Below are positions 55,446-64,000 of a stretch of DNA of 64,000 nt, piece after piece. Origin of the DNA: an uncultured Sphaerochaeta sp. (GTDB lineage Bacteria > Spirochaetota > Spirochaetia > Sphaerochaetales > Sphaerochaetaceae). The position numbers were made by a program, and so were the translations under genes. The stretch spans positions 2,567,715 to 2,631,714 of the forward strand of contig NZ_OY781873.1 of the NCBI RefSeq assembly GCF_963677075.1, in the 5' to 3' direction. Position 1 is the first letter of the stretch, and every line of letters begins with the position of its first letter. The notes under the pieces are model-generated. The model did no database searches. It was given only the letters and a program-made list of their open reading frames with translations, and was not told the DNA's origin.

Positions 55446-56414
55446 ATGGATAGGAAACACTACTACTCACAACTACTCAGTGCATTGAAATATGATATCG
55501 TAGAGAGAAGGACTATCCTGCAGGGTCCCTTCACAGGGGATGAGGCGATCCTGCAGAACAAGAAAGTCATCGCCAGCTTAGAGAGAGGCGAGCATGACTG
55601 GGATGATCCCAGTCTTCTCAGGGAGCGTCTTTCCAGCGATGTGCATCTGGTCATCTTTGGCGGTGGTCATATTGCCCTCGACCTCTACCATCTTGCGATT
55701 GATCTTGCCTTACGGGTCACAATTGTCGATGATCGCCCAGAATTCTGTAATCAAGAACGATTTCCTCAGGCTACCTGTCTCTGTGCTCCGTTTGAAGAGG
55801 TTCTGGAAAGGCCTCAACGGTGGATCAGACCGTACTTCATCATCACCACCAGAGGGCATGCCTTTGACAGGCTCTGCCTGGAGAAAACACTACGCCTACC
55901 CCACTCCTACATCGGCATGATCGGCAGCAAGAAAAAGGTTGCAAACACCTTTGATGCACTACGCGATGCAAATTACAGTGAAGCAGAACTTGCTTCTGTG
56001 AAAGCTCCCATTGGGCTTGATATCGGGGCAGTGACTTCCTCGGAGATTGCCCTCTCCATTCTTGCGCAGGTCATCAGCGAATACCGCAAGAAAGAACAAG
56101 CGGTCAGGCTGGACGAACAATTGCTTGCCCGTCAGGCAACCGGCGAACCTCATATTCTCGTCCGTGTAGTGGAAAAACATGGATCAGCTCCGTGTGAAGT
56201 CGGTTTCCAACTAGCCCTGTTTGTTGACAGGACCCTAATGGGGACAGTGGGTGGTGGAGAGATTGAGGCAAGGGCGATCAAAGAGGCACAGAAGATGCTC
56301 CTGGATGGGCAAATGCAAGACCATACGGTGCGCTACGATTTGAGCAATGAACGTGCCGGCAGTATTGGGATGATCTGCGGAGGTGTGGCAACCCTGCTGT
56401 TTCAGCGCAGGTGA
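55446..56414 (+). CDS. XdhC-family protein with domains in permuted order
   Basis: A 322-residue protein from ATG 55446 (AGGAGGAACC upstream). Residues about 1-60 are an N-terminal helical region. Residues about 65-210 are the Rossmann part normally found at the C-terminus of XdhC: HLVIFGGGHIALDLYHLAI, ITTRGHAFDRLCLEKTLR, YIGMIGSKKKV, KAPIGLDIGAVTSSEIALS. Residues about 225-322 are the XdhC/CoxI part normally found first: VRVVEKHGSAPCEVGFQLAL, GTVGGGEIEARAIKEA, GMICGGVATLL. The order is thus reversed relative to the xdhC gene two genes upstream. It probably shares the Moco-maturation role. It ends inside the convergent femAB gene by 13 bases. Confidence 0.8.
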   Translation: MDRKHYYSQLLSALKYDIVERRTILQGPFTGDEAILQNKKVIASLERGEHDWDDPSLLRERLSSDVHLVIFGGGHIALDLYHLAIDLALRVTIVDDRPEFCNQERFPQATCLCAPFEEVLERPQRWIRPYFIITTRGHAFDRLCLEKTLRLPHSYIGMIGSKKKVANTFDALRDANYSEAELASVKAPIGLDIGAVTSSEIALSILAQVISEYRKKEQAVRLDEQLLARQATGEPHILVRVVEKHGSAPCEVGFQLALFVDRTLMGTVGGGEIEARAIKEAQKMLLDGQMQDHTVRYDLSNERAGSIGMICGGVATLLFQRR

Positions 56415-57475
56415 TACCCTTCCCCTACCATCTCATAGGCAAATAACTGCGAGGCTTGTTCCTCATCATAGGCAAAGTCCCAGCAACCCATCCTATGGAA
56501 GGTGGTGCCGCCAAACCCTTTCTTGAAGGTATAGAGGCCACTCATCGGGTGGTTTATTCCGCCCGTAGGAGAGACTCCGAAGAGGTCATACTCAGTGCAT
56601 CCCCATCTCTTCGCCAACAGAATCGCATGCCACTGCAGGGCGTAGGTACTCATGGAGTTCCTCATCTTGGAGGAAGAGGCTCCATAGAGATAGGTTGCCC
56701 GGCGCGCTGAACGACTGAGGAACATGGCACTGAGAGGCTGTCCATCAAAGAAAGCCATCAGGAGTACAATTTCAGCTCCCTCATCTTCAGCGCTGTACAG
56801 TGCATCAAAATATGAGCGATCGTGCAAGGTTATCCGGTTTCTCTCACAGGTCTCCTCATACAGTGAGTAGAAGGTATCCAGGTGATCTCTCCCAACCTGG
56901 CGGACTTCTACTCCCTTTCTTTGCGCAAGACGAATATTGTAACGGGTTTTGTGATGCATGCGAGAGAGAATTTGCTCTTCACTCCCCAGCAGATTCACGA
57001 ACATGGTATCACTGGGAAGCTGGTTCGAGACTGCTTTTCTTAGTTGCTTGTTGTTTGTCCCCCAGTTGAGTCTAAGATTCTGCAGGGAGAGAGAAACATC
57101 ATCCTCTTCCCAGATCGATTGCCAAGGAAGGTCATAGCGAAGCAGAAGACAATGGGAAGGTAGCTTCTCTTTTAAGTTCATCGAAAGCTCTTCCAGGAAG
57201 GGACCCATCCTCTCTTCATCAGGATTCAAAACCGGTCCATAGGGTACATAACCGATGCTTTGGTACCGATTAACCGGTATCAACTGGACAAGGATGTCAT
57301 CCAGGATATAGGAGGAGCCAGGTTTCCCATTAAGTTCAGAAAGTGGTGTTTTTATGTCAAATGCTTTGGTGTGGTATCCTTGGCTCTCCTTCACTTGAGA
57401 CCAGAAATACGATTGATGCAGCAGAGGGGTATCATAGAGACCAGCAGGATTTTTTTCCTGCACCGTGAGATTCAT
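56402..57475 (-). CDS. FemAB-family peptidoglycan aminoacyltransferase
   Basis: A 357-residue protein of two GNAT-like halves with the FemAB features LLHQSYFWSQVKESQGY (about residues 18-34), the central MHHKTRYNIRLAQRKGVEVRQVG (shown here in part of family motif) and the C-terminal WGCTEYDLFGVSPTGG and LYTFKKGFGG. FemAB enzymes use aminoacyl-tRNA to add amino acids to the lipid II stem peptide. No long coiled-coil insert is present. The cross-bridge residue is not predictable. AGGAG precedes the ATG. It is divergent from phoR across 146 bases. Confidence 0.83.
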   Translation of the reverse strand: MNLTVQEKNPAGLYDTPLLHQSYFWSQVKESQGYHTKAFDIKTPLSELNGKPGSSYILDDILVQLIPVNRYQSIGYVPYGPVLNPDEERMGPFLEELSMNLKEKLPSHCLLLRYDLPWQSIWEEDDVSLSLQNLRLNWGTNNKQLRKAVSNQLPSDTMFVNLLGSEEQILSRMHHKTRYNIRLAQRKGVEVRQVGRDHLDTFYSLYEETCERNRITLHDRSYFDALYSAEDEGAEIVLLMAFFDGQPLSAMFLSRSARRATYLYGASSSKMRNSMSTYALQWHAILLAKRWGCTEYDLFGVSPTGGINHPMSGLYTFKKGFGGTTFHRMGCWDFAYDEEQASQLFAYEMVGEGYHLR

Positions 57476-57540
57476 TGCAAACTCCTAATAATAATTCAAA
57501 GAAAACCATACCACAGAAAGAAAAAAGGGGGAAGGGAGGA

Positions 57541-57562
57541 AAAATGTGAAGAAAGTATGAAT
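57541..57562 (+). promoter_or_regulatory. Degenerate tandem 11-bp repeat upstream of phoR
   Basis: AAAATGTGAAG is followed by AAAGTATGAAT (8 of 11 identical), sharing the TATGA-like core of the repeat at 51328. It ends about 14 bases before the phoR -35. Confidence 0.3.
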
Positions 57563-57576
57563 ACCGTACGCTTCTC

Positions 57577-57606
57577 TTGTCTTGCTTGAATCAACGTTGG
57601 TAGAAT
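57577..57606 (+). promoter_or_regulatory. Predicted extended -10 promoter of phoR
   Basis: TTGTCT, 18 bases, TAGAAT preceded by TGG. The -10 ends only 15 bases before the ATG at 57622, so the leader would be about nine bases and start within the GTGAGGA site. Confidence 0.5.
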
Positions 57607-57621
57607 CAAGTGAGGAAAATT

Positions 57622-59463
57622 ATGCAATACAAAAGCATTCGTGCACGTTTGGCGTTGACTACCTTTTTGGTTCTGGTGTGTTCACTCTTTGGCAGTATGT
57701 GGATTGCAAACCGCTCGTTCGCCACTACCATCAGGGAAACAACCTACGCAGAGCTCTCTGCCAAGGCAGAGTATCTGGCAACCCTCTCCAAGAACTCAGC
57801 TGAGCCATGGATGGCGGAACATTTTGACTCGTATGCAGCTTCCACTTCGACCAGGATCACCATCATCAACCGTGAGGGCGTTGTTCTCTTTGACTCTGAC
57901 TACGCTGCAGAGACGTTGAACAATCACCTCTATCGCGAGGAAGTCCAAGCAGCATTGAGAAACGGGAGTGCTTCCAGTGAACGGCGTAGCAGCACCCAGA
58001 ACCTTCCCGTCCTCTACTGGGCAGTAGCATTGGAAGACCATCCCACCATTGCCATACTGAGAGTCTCCAAGACGCTCAACCAACTCTCTGGGTACCAGAA
58101 GACCTACCAAAGCCTCTTCTTCAGAGGCATTGGTGTTCTAGTGCTCTTTTTCTTGCTCCTTACCTTCTTCGTCATCACGATGATTACCCGCCCACTTGAC
58201 CGTTTGAAGGGCCTTGCGCGTAAATATGCAACAGGCGACCTCCAAGCAAGACTCCATCTCTCATCCCCCCAGGAACTCGCTGAACTCGCCCATACCATGG
58301 AAGAGATGGCCCAAGAGATCCAGGAAAAGATTTCTCAGGTTGAGTTCGGCAAGAACCAAGTGGAAGCCATTCTCAACAGCCTCAGTGAAGGAATTCTTCT
58401 CCTCGACCGGAACCTGAACATCAAGGTAGCAAACAGGGAGGCCCACTTGCTCTTCACTGACCAGAGAGACTCGGTCCTTGACAAGAATCTTTCCCAGCTT
58501 ATCAGTTCCAACGAAGTGCGTACTCTCTGTAATGCCACACTTCGTGATGGAGAGGAGAGGGAACTCACCATCGAACAGTATGGACATCTTTTTGGGCATA
58601 CTGCACGAATTGCAGGAAAACAACAGGTGCGGGAGCTGAGGATGGTCACCTGTGCTGTCCGATCATCTGAAGGATTCGTCAACTCAGTGGTACTCTCCAT
58701 AAATGATATGACAGAGTTAAAACGTCTTGAGCAAATCCGCAAGGATTTTGTGGCCAATGTAAGCCACGAACTCAAAACCCCCATTACCTCAATTGCTGGA
58801 TTTGCGGAAGCACTCACTGAGACGCAGAATCCAGAGGAAATTTCCCACTTCTCAAAGATCATCAGCAGGCAAGCAAACAGAATGAGACAACTTGTTGAGG
58901 ATTTGTTATTGCTCAGCAGCCTTGAGCAAGAACAGCACAAGGCATCCATGAGCTGGACCACCCTGGAGCAGATTGTAGGAGAAACGGAAGAAGCTTGTTC
59001 CTATCGATACGAGGAACGTGGCAGCAGCCTGCACATCGCCTCGGACAATCCAGATAATCTCCTGCTCTATGTCAATGAAAACCTGATTGCCCAGGCTTTG
59101 ACAAACTTGGTGATCAATGCATTGAATTACTCTGAAGCAGGATCGAAGGTTCATCTCTCGGCAACTGTTGGTGAGGACCAGATTGTCTTCAGCGTCAAGG
59201 ACCATGGTATTGGAATACCCAAGGCTGTCCAAGACAGGATTTTCGAGCGATTCTACCGGGTTGATGCAGCAAGAAGCAGGAGTCAGGGAGGAACCGGCCT
59301 TGGCCTATCCATTGTGAAACATATCGTGAATGTACATGGGGGAAAACTCTCGCTTGAGAGTGAGCTGGGAAAAGGAAGTACCTTTACCATCACACTCCCA
59401 AGGATGGGTGGAAACCTGAAGGACCTGCAAAAACGGAGCGAAGAGCTCTACAAAAAACACTAA
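57622..59463 (+). CDS. phoR: Sensor histidine kinase, PhoR-like
   Basis: A 613-residue membrane kinase: TM1 (about residues 10-28), a periplasmic or extracytoplasmic part of about 130 residues, TM2 (about 168-190), HAMP (about 190-245), PAS (about 255-360), HisKA with His381 in NVSHELKTPITSI, and the HATPase domain with QALTNLVINALNYSEAG (N box), VKDHGIGIPKAVQDRIFERF (G1, F) and GGTGLGLSIVKHI (G2). It is named PhoR because it faces the pst-phoU operon. No response regulator gene adjoins it; the broken OmpR-type gene at 51.4 kb is a candidate partner. The ATG has GTGAGGA before it. Confidence 0.87.
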   Translation: MQYKSIRARLALTTFLVLVCSLFGSMWIANRSFATTIRETTYAELSAKAEYLATLSKNSAEPWMAEHFDSYAASTSTRITIINREGVVLFDSDYAAETLNNHLYREEVQAALRNGSASSERRSSTQNLPVLYWAVALEDHPTIAILRVSKTLNQLSGYQKTYQSLFFRGIGVLVLFFLLLTFFVITMITRPLDRLKGLARKYATGDLQARLHLSSPQELAELAHTMEEMAQEIQEKISQVEFGKNQVEAILNSLSEGILLLDRNLNIKVANREAHLLFTDQRDSVLDKNLSQLISSNEVRTLCNATLRDGEERELTIEQYGHLFGHTARIAGKQQVRELRMVTCAVRSSEGFVNSVVLSINDMTELKRLEQIRKDFVANVSHELKTPITSIAGFAEALTETQNPEEISHFSKIISRQANRMRQLVEDLLLLSSLEQEQHKASMSWTTLEQIVGETEEACSYRYEERGSSLHIASDNPDNLLLYVNENLIAQALTNLVINALNYSEAGSKVHLSATVGEDQIVFSVKDHGIGIPKAVQDRIFERFYRVDAARSRSQGGTGLGLSIVKHIVNVHGGKLSLESELGKGSTFTITLPRMGGNLKDLQKRSEELYKKH

Positions 59464-59468
59464 AGAAT

Positions 59469-59490
59469 ATCCCCCCCTTTCGGGGAGGAT
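59469..59490. terminator. Convergent terminator between phoR and phoU
   Basis: ATCCCCCCC pairs with GGGGAGGAT (one mismatch) around a TTTC loop in the 43-base gap between the two genes. Confidence 0.6.
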
Positions 59491-59506
59491 GCTGCTTTGG
59501 AGTTTT

Positions 59507-60184
59507 CTACTCAGTCTTTTTTGGTCCGTTGAGCTTCGGCCTCTGACCCTTGTCCATGTAGACAATCCATCGGCATATGGTAGTAACATGGTCCCCATAC
59601 CGTTCCATCTCCTTTGTCAGATAAAAGAGATTGAGGATACGCTCCATCTCAGCCTCTGTCTCTGGCCTGAGAGCAAACAAATCAGCGTTCAAGGCATCCC
59701 GCTCTGCATCCATCTTGTCGTCAAGGGATGCAACCTCGATTGCCTTCTCTGCCTTCACATCAATGAAGGCTTCAACAACCTTGCGGGTCATGGTAGCACC
59801 GAGCAGTGCCATTTCGCTGATACGTTCTACAAACGGGATAAACATTGCTTCCTCTTCACTACTTGCCATCTTTGCCATATGGGCAGCATGGTCACCCATT
59901 CTCTCCAAGCTGGATACAATCTTGATCCCTGCAATGATATGACGCATATAATGCCCATAAGGAGTCTCACTTACCAGAAGTCTCACAGCATCATTCTCCA
60001 CCATCTCCTGCAGCTGGTCGATGAACCAGTCGTTGGCTATGACTTTCTTGGCCAACTCCACATCGTGGTTTCGAAACGCATATTGTGCCTGGTAGATTGC
60101 TTCCTCCACCCTATTCACCATTTGAATGAGCATTTCTTGGAAGAATTGCATCTTCTCATCAAGTTTACTGATATTTTGGTCCAT
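59507..60184 (-). CDS. phoU: Phosphate transport system regulator PhoU
   Basis: A 225-residue all-helical protein of two repeated three-helix halves. Each half has the PhoU metal-binding pattern, visible in SSLERMGDHAAHMAKMA (about residues 92-108) and the later TKEMERYGDHVTTIC (E-R-x-x-D-H). It binds the Pst transporter and PhoR to shut off Pho signalling when phosphate is ample. It is the last gene of pstS-C-A-B-phoU, starting 16 bases after pstB with GGGAGGGAATC before it. Confidence 0.93.
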   Translation of the reverse strand: MDQNISKLDEKMQFFQEMLIQMVNRVEEAIYQAQYAFRNHDVELAKKVIANDWFIDQLQEMVENDAVRLLVSETPYGHYMRHIIAGIKIVSSLERMGDHAAHMAKMASSEEEAMFIPFVERISEMALLGATMTRKVVEAFIDVKAEKAIEVASLDDKMDAERDALNADLFALRPETEAEMERILNLFYLTKEMERYGDHVTTICRWIVYMDKGQRPKLNGPKKTE

Positions 60185-60199
60185 GATTCCCTCCCAGGA

Positions 60200-61030
60200 T
60201 CAACCGAATTTTCCGGAGATGTACTCTTCCGTCTTTTTATGTGCCGGGTTGAGGAACAGCTGCTCGGTGGGAGCATACTCCTCCAGATAGCCCGTCCGCT
60301 TCACATCAACCATGAAGAATGCGGTATGGTCTGAAACACGTGATGCCTGACCCATATTATGCGTGACAATGACAATCGTGTAGTATTTCTTCAGTTCGAG
60401 GATCAGCTCCTCGATACGACCTGTTGCGATAGGGTCGAGTGCTGAGGCCGGTTCATCCATCAGGATAACCTCAGGCTGTACAGCCAGGGTCCTTGCAATA
60501 CAGAGACGCTGCTGCTGTCCTCCACTGAGTCGAAGGGCATTCTGCTTGAGCTTATCCTTGACCTCATCCCAGAGAGCTGCCTTCTGCAGGCTGGTCTCCA
60601 CCAGTTCGTCGTAGTCCCCTCTGAATCCATTGATTTTTGCTCCCCAGGTAATATTCTCATAAATCGATTTGGGGAATGGATTGGGTTTCTGGAACACCAT
60701 GCCGATGCTTCTTCTGATCAGAACCGGGTCAACATCCTTCGCATAGAGATCGTGGCCATGGAACAGTACATTACCATCAATCGTTGCCCCCTTTATCATG
60801 TCATTCATTCGGTTGATGCTTCTCAGTACGGTACTCTTCCCACACCCTGAAGGTCCAATGAATGCAGTAACCTGTTTCTCATAGATGGGAAGGGAAGCAT
60901 CCTTTACTGCATGAAAATTGCCGTAATGGATATTCACGTCCTCCAGGGTTATGATCTCCTGTTTTGTATCTGGTTCTGCTTTCCCTAGGAACTCAAAACT
61001 TTCTGCTTCTGTTGCTTGCATTACTTTCAT
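60200..61030 (-). CDS. pstB: Phosphate ABC transporter ATP-binding protein PstB
   Basis: A 276-residue ABC ATPase starting at ATG 61030, which overlaps the pstA stop (ATGA). Walker A is [20 protein letters not shown] (about residues 52-71), the Q-loop lies in [11 protein letters not shown], the signature is [15 protein letters not shown] and Walker B is [16 protein letters not shown]. It ends EYISGKFG as in other PstB. It powers phosphate import through PstC/PstA. The frame continues upstream to 61168, but that part is antisense-like within pstA and has no ribosome site. Confidence 0.95.
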   Translation of the reverse strand: MKVMQATEAESFEFLGKAEPDTKQEIITLEDVNIHYGNFHAVKDASLPIYEKQVTAFIGPSGCGKSTVLRSINRMNDMIKGATIDGNVLFHGHDLYAKDVDPVLIRRSIGMVFQKPNPFPKSIYENITWGAKINGFRGDYDELVETSLQKAALWDEVKDKLKQNALRLSGGQQQRLCIARTLAVQPEVILMDEPASALDPIATGRIEELILELKKYYTIVIVTHNMGQASRVSDHTAFFMVDVKRTGYLEEYAPTEQLFLNPAHKKTEEYISGKFG

Positions 61031-62295
61031 GCTGCCATCCTCTTTTTCTTGGCGAGTTTGTCTCTGAGATAGATCGCCCCGCTGTTCAACACAAGCAGAA
61101 GTACCAACAAGACAATGATGGCTGCTGCTGCAATATTGCGGTATGAACCCTGGGGACGAGCCGACCACTGGTAGATTTGAATCGGCAAGGTCGTGAATTT
61201 CGAGAAGATACTGGAAGGGTCAACGCTGATGAACGTTGAGGCACCAATGACCACCAGAGGTGCCGTCTCTCCCAACGCCCTGGAAAGCGCGAGAATCGTT
61301 CCCGTTAGGATCCTGTCAAAACTGACAGGGAGTACCTGACTCCAGATGGTCTGCCACTTTGTTGCTCCCACCCCGTAGCTGCTCATCCTCAGTGAGTCGG
61401 GAACACCCTTGAGGGCTTCCTGTGTGTTGATGATAATGATCGGGAGTACCAACAACCCCAAGGCAAGTCCTCCACTGAGAATAGTCCTGCCATTAGCAGT
61501 GGTATCGGCAACCGCACTGAGAAATGCCCCACTGGTCACCTCTTCCATGGCCCTTACAAATACGGCCAATCCCAAAAGGCCGTAGATAATGGAAGGTACT
61601 GCACTGAGATTGAAGATGTTGAGCTGCAACATACGATTCAGTTTTGTATCCTCTGCATACTCCTCCAGATAGATGGCTGAACCCACCCCGATGGGGAAAG
61701 CCAGCAAGAAGGTAATGGCAATAATCCAGAGGGAGCCAAGGAGTGCAGTGCGAATACCCGCATTGAGGGGATTGGCACTTTGGTCATTGGTAAGAAAATC
61801 CGGGGTTATCCAGCTCTTGAAGATCAAATACGAATCTTCCTGATTTGCCATAAAGGCACCAATCTCATCCTGTTTGGTGATCGAGCCCCAAAGGCCCCAG
61901 CTCCTGAGTACCGATGGCTTTATGATATATTGCTCTATCAGGGCACGTAACTCACGATCGGAACGTTCTGCTATCGGCTTCTCATACTCCACCCTTCTCA
62001 GTATCCCACTGGAGAGGTTGTTCCTTGCAGTCTCCTCCAATTGGGACCGGGAGAACTCATCCAAGGACGAGGCCCCACTGATCAACTCTGAAATATTTAC
62101 CTCGTTTCTGATGACTGCATACCCAAAAATGGAGTCAATCACCGATACAAGCAACAGCAGCAGAAACAAGACTGCGACTGTTGTAGCGAAGATAAATATC
62201 ACTTTCCAGAATATCGATAAGCGAGCGCGTTTCTGCATCAAGAGCAGGCTCTCTGCCTTGGTGCCAAACATCGATTCTGTCTGCATATTATTCAT
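61027..62295 (-). CDS. pstA: Phosphate ABC transporter permease PstA, long form
   Basis: A 422-residue permease, longer than E. coli PstA (296). Residues 1-30 are cytoplasmic. TM1 is about 31-55 ([21 protein letters not shown]). Then comes an extracytoplasmic segment of about 130 residues with Glu/Arg-rich helices that E. coli PstA lacks ([20 protein letters not shown] and on). The normal core follows, with [20 protein letters not shown] and the ABC-interaction loop [18 protein letters not shown] (the EAA-like loop). It forms the channel with PstC. It overlaps pstC by eight bases and pstB by four. The extra segment is the only oddity. Confidence 0.9.
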   Translation of the reverse strand: MNNMQTESMFGTKAESLLLMQKRARLSIFWKVIFIFATTVAVLFLLLLLVSVIDSIFGYAVIRNEVNISELISGASSLDEFSRSQLEETARNNLSSGILRRVEYEKPIAERSDRELRALIEQYIIKPSVLRSWGLWGSITKQDEIGAFMANQEDSYLIFKSWITPDFLTNDQSANPLNAGIRTALLGSLWIIAITFLLAFPIGVGSAIYLEEYAEDTKLNRMLQLNIFNLSAVPSIIYGLLGLAVFVRAMEEVTSGAFLSAVADTTANGRTILSGGLALGLLVLPIIIINTQEALKGVPDSLRMSSYGVGATKWQTIWSQVLPVSFDRILTGTILALSRALGETAPLVVIGASTFISVDPSSIFSKFTTLPIQIYQWSARPQGSYRNIAAAAIIVLLVLLLVLNSGAIYLRDKLAKKKRMAA

Positions 62296-63208
62296 ACTCC
62301 TGATAGAAAAGGTTTGAGACTTTTCTTGAGATAAGATTCAGCGTAAAGGTGATGATGAACAACACCAACCCAAGCGCAAAAATACTGTTGTAATCAACCG
62401 AGTTGTAGCTGACATCCCCTCCACTGATCCTCACAATGTATCCCGTGATGGTTTCAGCAGCTTCAAAGGGATTGAACGTCATATTCGGCCCAGCCCCTGC
62501 TGCCAAGGCCACGATCATGGTCTCTCCAATAGCTCTGGAGAGAGCGAGCAGGAATGTGGCACTAAGCCCACTTAACGCGGCAGGAAGGACAACACGGAAT
62601 GTGGTCTCTATCGGGGTCCCTCCAAGAGCAAGACCTGCAAGGCGTAACTCCTGGGGGACTGCTGAGATGGCATCCTCGGCCATGGTGGCGATCATGGGAA
62701 GTACAAGAATCCCAATAACCAATCCTGCACTGGCCGTATTGTAAATCTCCACTGTCTCCTGACCAAATATTGAGCGAAGCAATGGCGTCATGAAGGTAAG
62801 GGCAAAATAGCCATATACTATGGTTGGAATCCCTGCCAACACCTCAAGAATCGGCTTGAGTCTAGCTCTGACCTTGTCAGATGCATACTCCGCCAGATAG
62901 ATTGCCACAAACAGCCCAAGGGGTATGGCGAACAACATGGCGATAACACTCGTCATGATGGTTGCATTCAGCAAGGGGAGAAAACCAAACAACCCGATCA
63001 TGGGTTGCCAGGTCTTCCCGGTAAAAAATTCAACCAAGGTGACTTCGGGGTCAGAGAAAAAGAGAAAGGACTCGCGAATGAGAATCACCGCAATCCCAAC
63101 AGTGATCATGATGGAGAACAGTGCAAACAGGAACAGGATGGTTTCAATAATCCGTTCATGCAGCCTGCGTTTCTTTCCAAAAGGATGGGTGATATGCCTT
63201 TGTGTCAT
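62288..63208 (-). CDS. pstC: Phosphate ABC transporter permease PstC
   Basis: A 306-residue permease with six hydrophobic segments and normal PstC length. TM1 is about residues 22-45. Key blocks are GLFVAIYLAEYASDKVRARL (about 98-117), PTIVYGYFALTFMTPLL and the EAA-like loop RLAGLALGGTPIETTFRVVLP. The GETM motif typical for phosphate systems is in SRAIGETMIVALAAG. It forms the membrane pore with PstA. AGGATATAC precedes the ATG, and a hairpin lies between it and the pstS gene. Confidence 0.94.
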   Translation of the reverse strand: MTQRHITHPFGKKRRLHERIIETILFLFALFSIMITVGIAVILIRESFLFFSDPEVTLVEFFTGKTWQPMIGLFGFLPLLNATIMTSVIAMLFAIPLGLFVAIYLAEYASDKVRARLKPILEVLAGIPTIVYGYFALTFMTPLLRSIFGQETVEIYNTASAGLVIGILVLPMIATMAEDAISAVPQELRLAGLALGGTPIETTFRVVLPAALSGLSATFLLALSRAIGETMIVALAAGAGPNMTFNPFEAAETITGYIVRISGGDVSYNSVDYNSIFALGLVLFIITFTLNLISRKVSNLFYQEYE

Positions 63209-63236
63209 ACTTGTATATCCTAGTTTTTTATGGGAA

Positions 63237-63263
63237 TTGGCCGCACCAAGCAGATGCGGCCAA
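63237..63263 (-). terminator. Hairpin between pstS and pstC
   Basis: TTGGCCGCA and TGCGGCCAA form a perfect 9-bp stem with a nine-base loop, 18 bases after the pstS stop. Like the dctP-dctQ hairpin, it separates a binding-protein gene from its permease genes and probably raises binding-protein mRNA. Confidence 0.55.
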
Positions 63264-63280
63264 CCTCGAACCGTGGTGTG

Positions 63281-64000
63281 TTAGTAGGCACCCTGGGTAG
63301 CATCCAACCAAGCCTGGCGAGCCTTATTCAGCTCATCCTCATTGGCAGGGAAGTAACCTACACCTACAACCTCTTCATTGACATAGCTGAGGTAGAAGTC
63401 CAGGAAAGCTGCAACCTGTGGTTTGCTCTTCATGATCTCGGCATCACTATAGAGGAAGAGAGGTCTTGCCAAGGGATAGGAGTTGTTGTCCACATTCGCC
63501 TTGCTTGCTTCAATTCCGTTGATACTGAGAATGTTGAGCGAGTCTTCATTCTCACTGTAGTATGCATAGCCGAAGAACCCAATTGCATAGGGACTGCCCT
63601 TGATACCCTGTACCAGGATGTTGTCATCCTCACTGAGCTGCAGGTGACTAGCAGAGAGCATTGGTTCAGGATTCTTGTCAAACACTTCCTCAGAGAAGTA
63701 GTCGAAGGTACCACTGTCGGTTCCAGGGATAAAGCGCTGGATGGGCTCGGCAGGATAGGCAGGATTGATATCAGACCACAACTTGGCAGTGCTGAAAATT
63801 TTACCAAGCTCTTCCATGGTTGCATCCTTCAGGAAAGTGTTTTCCTTGCTTACGACCACTGCAAGAGCATCGGTTCCAACTCTGAACTCGATGGGGTTTC
63901 TACCAATCTTCTTTGCATCCTCAATCTCGCTTGCCTTGATACCACGGCTTGCATTGGAGATGTCAGTCTCACCGGATACGGTAAAGCGTTCAAAGCCTGC
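63281..64000 (-). CDS. pstS: Phosphate-binding protein PstS, C-terminal 240 residues
   Basis: The frame enters from the right edge (GFERFTVSGETDISNASRG) and ends at 63281, so the N-terminal part and signal are missing. Phosphate-ligand blocks are visible: the Asp/Ser-Arg of TDISNASRG, the catalog motif GTDSGTFDYFSEEV and YAIGFFGYAYYSEN. The tail YLSYVNEEVVGVGYFPANED is usual for this type of high-affinity phosphate-binding protein. It is the first gene of the pst-phoU operon. Any Pho box lies outside the window. Confidence 0.93.
   Translation of the reverse strand, partial: AGFERFTVSGETDISNASRGIKASEIEDAKKIGRNPIEFRVGTDALAVVVSKENTFLKDATMEELGKIFSTAKLWSDINPAYPAEPIQRFIPGTDSGTFDYFSEEVFDKNPEPMLSASHLQLSEDDNILVQGIKGSPYAIGFFGYAYYSENEDSLNILSINGIEASKANVDNNSYPLARPLFLYSDAEIMKSKPQVAAFLDFYLSYVNEEVVGVGYFPANEDELNKARQAWLDATQGAY

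Overview
The window looks like chromosomal DNA of a Gram-negative (two-membrane) spirochaete, most likely Sphaerochaeta or a close relative. This rests on overall protein character: many lipoproteins, predicted outer-membrane beta-barrels, a small chlamydial/spirochaetal Hc1-type histone-like protein, a FemAB transferase and KdgT/TRAP carbohydrate transport. It was not tested by a search. Coding density is very high, with no gene-free stretch over 300 bases, and I saw no tRNA, rRNA, CRISPR array, insertion sequence or phage gene. Hand counts of three 60-base lines from each part gave about 39% G+C inside 27.9-35.7 kb and about 49% elsewhere.

Layout. 0-3.4 kb: start of an RND efflux adaptor, a divergent CDF-type transporter, an esterase and two small exported proteins. 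3.4-8.1 kb: an acid-sugar module (KdgT permease, LarA-type nickel racemase/epimerase, PdxA2, DUF1537 kinase) that plausibly turns four-carbon aldonates into DHAP. 8.2-16.1 kb: HD phosphohydrolase, TtcA-like protein, two envelope beta-barrel proteins (one with a FecR-like domain) and MutL. 16.1-27.7 kb, mostly minus strand: a lipoprotein, an acyltransferase, a DHOD-like oxidoreductase, a serA-serC-lrp operon, rpsU, recJ, recO, an Lnb/DUF4105 membrane protein, a LemA-like protein and carbamate kinase. 27.9-35.7 kb: an AT-rich catabolic island (GntR regulator, DctPQM TRAP transporter, AKR-like protein, DapA-family aldolase, Rpe-like epimerase, GalB-like PIG-L protein, SDR) whose substrate I cannot name. 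35.8-42.4 kb: queuosine-precursor transporter, lon, a U32 protein, an exported protein, a glycosyltransferase and the Hc1-like protein. 42.5-49.8 kb: cysS - ECF sigma - anti-sigma - valS, murB and a predicted exported protein. 49.9-56.4 kb: acetate kinase and a PhoB/OmpR-type response regulator, both split by single-base indels, then a selenium-dependent molybdenum hydroxylase maturation set (yqeC, xdhC, yqeB, a domain-permuted XdhC). 56.4-64 kb: FemAB, PhoR and the pstS-pstC-pstA-pstB-phoU phosphate operon.

The most interesting signals are these. (1) Seven genes whose -10 hexamer ends 5-6 bases before the start codon and which lack a usable Shine-Dalgarno, that is, a class of predicted leaderless transcripts. 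(2) The AT-rich island, with an AKR-fold protein lacking three of four catalytic residues and a GalB-like protein, which suggests an undescribed catabolic route. (3) A LarA-family enzyme next to PdxA2 and a DUF1537 kinase, which suggests an aldonate 2-epimerase. (4) About ten single-base indels between 50.1 and 54.4 kb, which look like either sequence errors or very recent decay. (5) A Pho-box-like tandem repeat before the broken response regulator.
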